Part shown: one piece after another, positions 14,645-18,452 of the stretch
How positions within the stretch are numbered: position 1 is the stretch's first letter
Layout: every line of letters begins with the position of its first letter
Assembly: GCA_018382125.1 (NCBI GenBank)
Contig: JAGZQO010000036.1
Coordinates: forward strand, 1 to 18,452
Origin: Collinsella sp.
GTDB taxonomy: Bacteria > Actinomycetota > Coriobacteriia > Coriobacteriales > Coriobacteriaceae
DNA length: 18,452 nucleotides
Direction of reading: 5' to 3'
The notes under the pieces: model-generated
Told to the model about the DNA's origin: nothing
Databases searched by the model: none
What the model saw: the letters and a program-made list of their open reading frames with translations, nothing else
Position numbers and translations under genes: made by a program

Positions 14645-14711
14645 AGTTGCGGTGGAATAGGGACTGTTTTTGGCTCATCAGCCGCAAATCAATCCCTATT
14701 CCACCGCAACT
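14645..14711. repeat. Dispersed palindromic element, second copy
   Basis: 19-bp perfect arms lie at 14645-14663 and 14693-14711, with a small GGCT/AGCC hairpin inside. The outer 16 bases of the arms (AGTTGCGGTGGAATAG) match the element at 11370-11438. It lies between the convergent DegV and YafQ-like genes. Neither strand has a following U-tract, so a terminator role rests on stem strength only. Confidence 0.85.
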
Positions 14712-14724
14712 TGGAAATCGGCGA

Positions 14725-15033
14725 TCAGCCCTGCGGGCCCTGGAACAGTTCCTCATGCGAGCCCATTCTGACCAGTCGGAGCACAGGATTCGTCTTATGC
14801 GGCAAGTACAGAACGACCACATCGACCAAGCCATCGGATAGATGGAAATCGATGTGGCCGTTGTAATTGCCACCCGGGTTTGAAAGCTCATGGGCGCCAT
14901 ATTCCGCGGGAAGCGAGCCGTGAGCTGCAAGCTCTGCGACTGCCGCCTTAAACTCGGTTTTTAGCTGCGGATGGATACGCATCGTCCGTTTGTAATCCGC
15001 CTTAAACTGAGCCTCGACTTTAATCTCAAACAT
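14725..15033 (-). CDS. yafQ: YafQ-like toxin of a type II toxin-antitoxin pair
   Basis: This 102-residue RelE-superfamily protein aligns by eye with YafQ, a ribosome-dependent mRNA endonuclease. The matched positions are H48, D62, H64, D67, R89, H93 (in G-S-H-E-E-L-F) and F97, corresponding to the YafQ residues H50, D61, H63, D67, R83, H87 and F91. The tryptophan after the second aspartate is a glycine here. The region from about 58 to 78 is a few residues longer than in YafQ. It starts 2 bases after the antitoxin stop, so co-translation is expected, and is the downstream gene as usual for this class. The toxin would halt translation when the antitoxin is degraded. Confidence 0.88.
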   Translation of the reverse strand: MFEIKVEAQFKADYKRTMRIHPQLKTEFKAAVAELAAHGSLPAEYGAHELSNPGGNYNGHIDFHLSDGLVDVVVLYLPHKTNPVLRLVRMGSHEELFQGPQG

Positions 15034-15035
15034 CG

Positions 15036-15335
15036 CTAGTCCTCATCGAGGAACGATATAAGCTCATCAGCGTTATTGAATGACGGGCTGTCGTCTGGCA
15101 GAATCCCCAACTCATGAGCCTCGGCAATCACCATGGCGCGCCTCGTCGCCTCGTTGGGCACCTCCGCCCTTCCTACAATCTCAAAAGGAATCTTTCGCTG
15201 ATTTACAAGCTGCCGAACGGCAAGATTGAGATAGGAATTGAGGCTGAGGCCGACCGAATCCAAGAACTCAGTCGCCTGCTCCTTGAGCCCCTCTTCGATG
15301 CGAACCGTCGTAGGCTTAACCGTTGCAGTAGACAT
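15036..15335 (-). CDS. dinJ: DinJ/RelB-family antitoxin
   Basis: This 99-residue protein has an N-terminal ribbon-helix-helix segment (T-T-V-R-I-E-E-G-L-K at about 9-18, then a helix to 50) with V-G-L-S-L-N-S-Y-L-N, the signature of the DinJ/RelB family. The R-K-I-P-F-E-I segment (about 47-53) is also typical. The C-terminal half is acidic and likely folds on the toxin. AGGAGG precedes the ATG. It binds its own promoter, probably at the palindrome at 15384-15415, and neutralises the downstream YafQ-like toxin. Confidence 0.9.
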   Translation of the reverse strand: MSTATVKPTTVRIEEGLKEQATEFLDSVGLSLNSYLNLAVRQLVNQRKIPFEIVGRAEVPNEATRRAMVIAEAHELGILPDDSPSFNNADELISFLDED

Positions 15336-15365
15336 ACGCGACCTCCTAGCCTCGTCTTTTGCATC

Positions 15366-15415
15366 AGTATACCCAGTTTAGATGGCAGACTGATGTTAAA
15401 TAGCATCAATCTGCC
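15366..15415 (-). promoter_or_regulatory. Promoter and operator of the toxin-antitoxin operon
   Basis: The - strand has TATACT at 15371-15366 as a likely -10; the -35 is not clear. Just upstream, 12-bp inverted arms with one mismatch (15384-15395 and 15404-15415, GGCAGA.TGATG type) flank an AT-rich 8-bp centre. Position and symmetry fit autoregulation by the ribbon-helix-helix antitoxin. Confidence 0.55.
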
Positions 15416-15447
15416 GTTCTCATTACTACAACGATAGGCACCTCGCC

Positions 15448-16206
15448 CTACATCAGCCCGCTGAGCGCAATGTCGACGGCCTCGTTGAGGTCGTCGGTGA
15501 TGTGCACCAGCTCCGGATCGAGCGGGCTGATCATACCGGCGTCCATCACCGGACCGTTAAGCCAGTCGAATAGGCCCTGCCAGTACTCGCTGCCTACCAG
15601 CACAAGCGGCATGCGCTTGACCTTGTGCGTTTGCACCAGCGTGAGCACCTCAAACATCTCGTCGAGCGTGCCAAACCCGCCGGGAAACACAATAGCGCCC
15701 GAGCTGTATTTGACGAACATGGTCTTGCGCACAAAGAAGTAGCGGAAGTCCATACCGAGGTTCACGTATTTGTTGAGCCCCTGCTCGTGCGGCAGCTCAA
15801 TGCCCAAACCAACTGACTTGCCGTTGACGCTCGCCGCTCCCTTGTTGGCCGCTTCCATGATGCCGGGGCCGCCACCGGTGATAACCGCCACGCCGCGCTG
15901 GGCAATCTTACGCCCGACGGTGCGCGCCGCCTTGTAGAGCGTATCGGTCTTGGGCGTGCGGGCGCTACCGAAGATGGTCACCGCAGGTCCGAGCTCGGCA
16001 AGCGCGCCAAAGCCGTCGACAAACTCGGCCTGGATGCGCAGTACGCGCCACGGATCGGCATGCAACCAGTCGGTCGACTCCTCGGGCGCCAGCAGGTTAG
16101 CGTACGTATTGTCCTTAGGAATCATCGGGCCGCGCATGACCACGGGGCCGCGGCGGTACGTCTCGTCGTAGGAAGGCTCGCCCTCGACATTCTCGTTCTT
16201 AATCAT
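15448..16206 (-). CDS. LOG-family cytokinin riboside 5'-monophosphate phosphoribohydrolase-like protein
   Basis: The 252-residue protein starts at the ATG at 16206 behind AGGAG. It has a Rossmann-like fold with the two LOG hallmarks: G-G-G-P-G-I-M-E-A-A-N-K-G-A at 111-124 and P-G-G-F-G-T-L-D-E at 175-183, plus R160-K161. Enzymes of this family hydrolyse nucleoside 5'-monophosphates to base and ribose 5-phosphate; older annotation calls them lysine decarboxylases, which is wrong. The first 60 residues form an extension resembling the type-II LOG proteins of actinobacteria. It is separated from tgt by a clear terminator. Confidence 0.9.
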   Translation of the reverse strand: MIKNENVEGEPSYDETYRRGPVVMRGPMIPKDNTYANLLAPEESTDWLHADPWRVLRIQAEFVDGFGALAELGPAVTIFGSARTPKTDTLYKAARTVGRKIAQRGVAVITGGGPGIMEAANKGAASVNGKSVGLGIELPHEQGLNKYVNLGMDFRYFFVRKTMFVKYSSGAIVFPGGFGTLDEMFEVLTLVQTHKVKRMPLVLVGSEYWQGLFDWLNGPVMDAGMISPLDPELVHITDDLNEAVDIALSGLM

Positions 16207-16221
16207 GGGTACTCCTATCGA

Positions 16222-16270
16222 GAAAAAGAAAAACGGGCGGGGTCGACGCCATGCGCCAAACACCCGCCCG
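16222..16270 (-). terminator. Rho-independent terminator downstream of tgt
   Basis: On the - strand CGGGCGGG (16270-16263) pairs with CCCGCCCG (16241-16234), 8 bp, and is followed by TTTTTCTTTTT. It lies 170 bases past the tgt stop codon and 28 bases ahead of the LOG start codon. It therefore isolates the two genes. Confidence 0.88.
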
Positions 16271-16439
16271 AACATCAACTATTCGGTATGGTACCCACGA
16301 TGTATCAAGTGCTTGCAAGCTATCGGTTAGCGGTCGCGCAACCGACGCCGGCGAATGCGATGCCCGGCGACGGCTGCGCGCGGTCGATTGGCACGCGGTC
16401 TCGACATCGCGCGAGTGCCTGCAAGCGCCCGCGCCGCCC
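16271..16439 (-). other. 3' untranslated region of tgt
   Basis: This 169-bp GC-rich stretch lies between the tgt stop and its terminator, too long to be only a terminator lead-in. A 26-codon frame (16407 down to 16327) encodes a strongly arginine-rich peptide but has no ribosome binding site. Short hairpins such as CGGTT/AACCG occur. No known small RNA was recognised. Confidence 0.35.
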
Positions 16440-17579
<1,140 letters not shown>

Positions 17580-17616
17580 AAACTGGAACTCCTTGGTTGC
17601 GGTTCATACGCAAACC

Positions 17617-17622
17617 ATTATA
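17617..17622 (-). promoter_or_regulatory. -10 box of the tgt promoter
   Basis: A perfect TATAAT on the - strand lies 38 bases upstream of the tgt start codon. No recognisable -35 hexamer is found at 16-18 bases upstream, so the promoter assignment rests on the -10 alone. Confidence 0.5.
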
Positions 17623-17660
17623 CGGGCAACCCGCAAAGAGCACCGACTCGACAGAAACTA

Positions 17661-17686
17661 GTGCAAAGGAAACCTGCCCCCTGCAC
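17661..17686. repeat. Short intergenic hairpin element
   Basis: GTGCA (17661-17665) pairs with TGCAC (17682-17686). The inner sequence AAGG..ACCTGCCCCC resembles that of the hairpin at 7362-7396. A second GTGCA-type copy (GCACC) follows at once. It is likely another member of a dispersed family; it has no coding potential. Confidence 0.45.
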
Positions 17687-17702
17687 CAATGCACCAGGAT
17701 AA

Positions 17703-17739
17703 AAATGATCCGTTTTCCTCCGTCCCCAACGGATCATTT
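17703..17739. repeat. Perfect 12-bp inverted repeat
   Basis: AAATGATCCGTT (17703-17714) and AACGGATCATTT (17728-17739) are perfectly complementary around a 13-base pyrimidine-rich loop. It lies between tgt and the insertion-sequence remnants. The stem is AT-flanked like a bidirectional terminator, but no gene ends nearby on either side. Confidence 0.75.
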
Positions 17740-17783
17740 CCGACAGACACTATGACCCAATCCGAGGGCACTAAAAAGATAGG

Positions 17784-17852
17784 AGCCCCCGCTCGTGACC
17801 GCGGGTCGGGGCTGCGACAATGATGTCGAAGTGCCATAGGCGCAGCCGCGCC
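17784..17852 (+). ncRNA. Candidate bridge-RNA remnant in the IS110 leader
   Basis: Three consecutive stem-loops precede the IS110-family start codon: AGCCCC/GGGGCT (17784-17789 with 17808-17813), CGACA/TGTCG (17815-17819 with 17824-17828) and GGCGC/GCGCC (17839-17843 with 17848-17852). IS110-group elements are known to express a structured guide (bridge) RNA from the non-coding left end before the recombinase gene. The location fits, but target- and donor-binding loops could not be assigned without the element's ends. Confidence 0.35.
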
Positions 17853-17874
17853 GCAACGAGGTTGGGAGGCTCCC

Positions 17875-18030
17875 ATGCCAAAGTATTCTACCGCGTTCGG
17901 GATGGACGTCCACCTGAGGTCGACCACCGTCTGCGCCCTCGACGCGGACACCGGCGAGGCCGTGACGAGGAGGTTCCCCGGCAACCCCTGGGGCGAGATC
18001 GCCGGGTGGATGGTGTTAGCGCTAATCTAA
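17875..18030 (+). pseudogene. Truncated IS110-family transposase
   Basis: The frame starts with ATG behind GGGAGG and encodes 51 residues. F-G-M-D-V-H at 8-13 carries the first aspartate (D11) of the DEDD RuvC-like catalytic domain; T-G-E-A-V and F-P-G-N continue the family pattern. After G-W-M (about 18012) the sequence changes abruptly and stops at TAA 18028-18030. Full-length family members have roughly 300-450 residues, so nearly all of the catalytic and serine-containing C-terminal domain is missing. The break coincides with the left end of an IS21-like element. Confidence 0.8.
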
Positions 18031-18360
18031 AATTGACCACTTTCGCAAACGCATCTCGCCGAATGCGCTAACGCGCTTTCGCCGACCCCGCTAACGTACT
18101 TTCACCAACTGCGCTAACGGAACTATGCTCCGATCGGGTATCCGACCCGGGAGGAGCGGGATATGGAGCGAAACGTAATGGGAGAGCTGAACGTCTACAG
18201 GGGGTCCGGCGCGAAGCCGAACTTCAGCGAGATCGCGAGGAGGCACGGCATGGACCGGCACACGGTCGCCAAGTACTGGCGGGAGGGCGAGGCCGCCGCC
18301 GACGGGAGGTCCGCGAGGGGCAGCGCCTTCGACCCGCTCGAGGAGGTGATCCGCGTGGAT
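18014..18360 (+). mobile_element. Left end of an IS21-family element, itself interrupted
   Basis: The segment starts with TGTTAGCGC directly after the IS110 break; IS21-family ends begin with TG. It carries several terminal repeats: GCTAACG at 18067, 18090 and 18113 (23 bp apart), with degenerate copies at 18021 and 18045, and TTTCGC or TTTCAC at 18041, 18077 and 18100. IS21 elements are known for multiple repeats at each end that bind IstA. The right boundary, near 18354-18373, is approximate and set by loss of the istA frame. Confidence 0.65.
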
Positions 18361-18372
18361 TGGCTACACTGA
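18163..18372 (+). pseudogene. istA: Truncated IS21-family transposase IstA, N-terminal part
   Basis: The ATG follows GGGAGGAG. The 69 residues contain a helix-turn-helix with I-A-R-R-H-G-M-D-R-H-T-V-A-K-Y-W at about 25-40, the IstA N-terminal DNA-binding signature, then F-D-P-L-E-E-V-I, which matches the start of the linker to the DDE domain. The frame then runs into unrelated sequence and stops at 18370-18372. Intact IstA has about 400-500 residues, so the DDE catalytic domain is absent from this copy. The break suggests insertion of another element. Confidence 0.75.
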
Positions 18373-18416
18373 TGTGGACAGTTCCGGGAGGGGCGCAGGA
18401 GACGGGAGGGCCGTAT

Positions 18417-18452
18417 ATGAGGGACCCCAGGCACCCGAGGCATTTCACCGAC
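18417..18452 (+). CDS. Probable IS3-family OrfA transposase start, cut by the window edge
   Basis: The ATG at 18417 follows GGGAGG with 7-base spacing. Only 12 residues are visible; the R-H-F-T-D pattern resembles the F-T-D-E-F-K opening of IS3-family OrfA (helix-turn-helix subunit). The preceding TGATGTGGACAGTTCC at 18371-18386 looks like an element end. Too little is visible to be sure. Confidence 0.4.
   Translation, partial: MRDPRHPRHFTD

Noticed and set aside
16327..16407. 26-codon arginine-rich peptide on the - strand
   Set aside because: No ribosome binding site, and arginine codons arise easily in GC-rich DNA; not listed as a gene.
17600..17870. tRNA or riboswitch upstream of tgt
   Set aside because: No cloverleaf or preQ1-riboswitch-like pseudoknot with an A-rich tail could be made out; the stems found lie on the other side, in the IS110 leader.

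Overview
The window is high-GC, densely packed bacterial chromosome. Gene content and style point to a Gram-positive actinobacterium of the gut Coriobacteriia, most likely Collinsella or a close relative. The pointers are an HMA/P1B metal-efflux locus, a Tat-type lipoprotein PstS, a PepV/Sapep dipeptidase, DegV, a DinJ/YafQ pair, and many short intergenic palindromes. The taxonomic call is inference from style; no rRNA or other marker gene is present.

Layout. Positions 1-1027 hold the 3' part of a nuclease-fold hypothetical gene, with an in-frame stop just upstream of its usable start, followed by an AT-richer gap. Positions 1028-3802 are a metal-resistance locus on the + strand: a promoter whose -35/-10 spacer is filled by an operator, an ArsR/SmtB-type sensor, a free-standing 72-residue HMA metallochaperone, and a Zn/Cd/Pb-type P1B ATPase with its own operator copy. 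A 129-bp nested palindrome separates it from a convergent MntR/DtxR-type regulator (4088-4477, -). Next on the - strand come a Cof-type HAD phosphatase and a Uup-like ABC-F ATPase (4665-7301), then the phosphate-uptake operon pstS-pstC-pstA-pstB (11165 down to 7506), then a PepV-like dipeptidase preceded by a second HAD phosphatase (13614 down to 11460). A divergent intergenic region with clustered TTGA/TCAA half-sites leads to a DegV-family gene (13771-14631, +). After it come a DinJ/YafQ toxin-antitoxin pair, a LOG-family phosphoribohydrolase, and tgt (tRNA-guanine transglycosylase), all on the - strand.

The right end (about 17780-18452) is a stack of broken insertion sequences. An IS110-family transposase start, with a structured leader that could be a bridge-RNA remnant, is cut by the left end of an IS21-family element with 23-bp-spaced terminal repeats. 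The istA gene of that IS21 is in turn cut by what looks like the left end of an IS3-family element that runs off the window.

How the parts work together. The sensor, HMA protein and ATPase form one metal-detoxification unit, probably derepressed by Zn/Cd/Pb. The convergent MntR/DtxR protein adds a second metalloregulator next door. PstSCAB is a complete high-affinity phosphate importer without phoU in view. Intergenic spaces are unusually rich in palindromes; several act plausibly as terminators, and two (11370-11438 and 14645-14711) belong to one dispersed family. I found no tRNA, rRNA, CRISPR array or replication origin.
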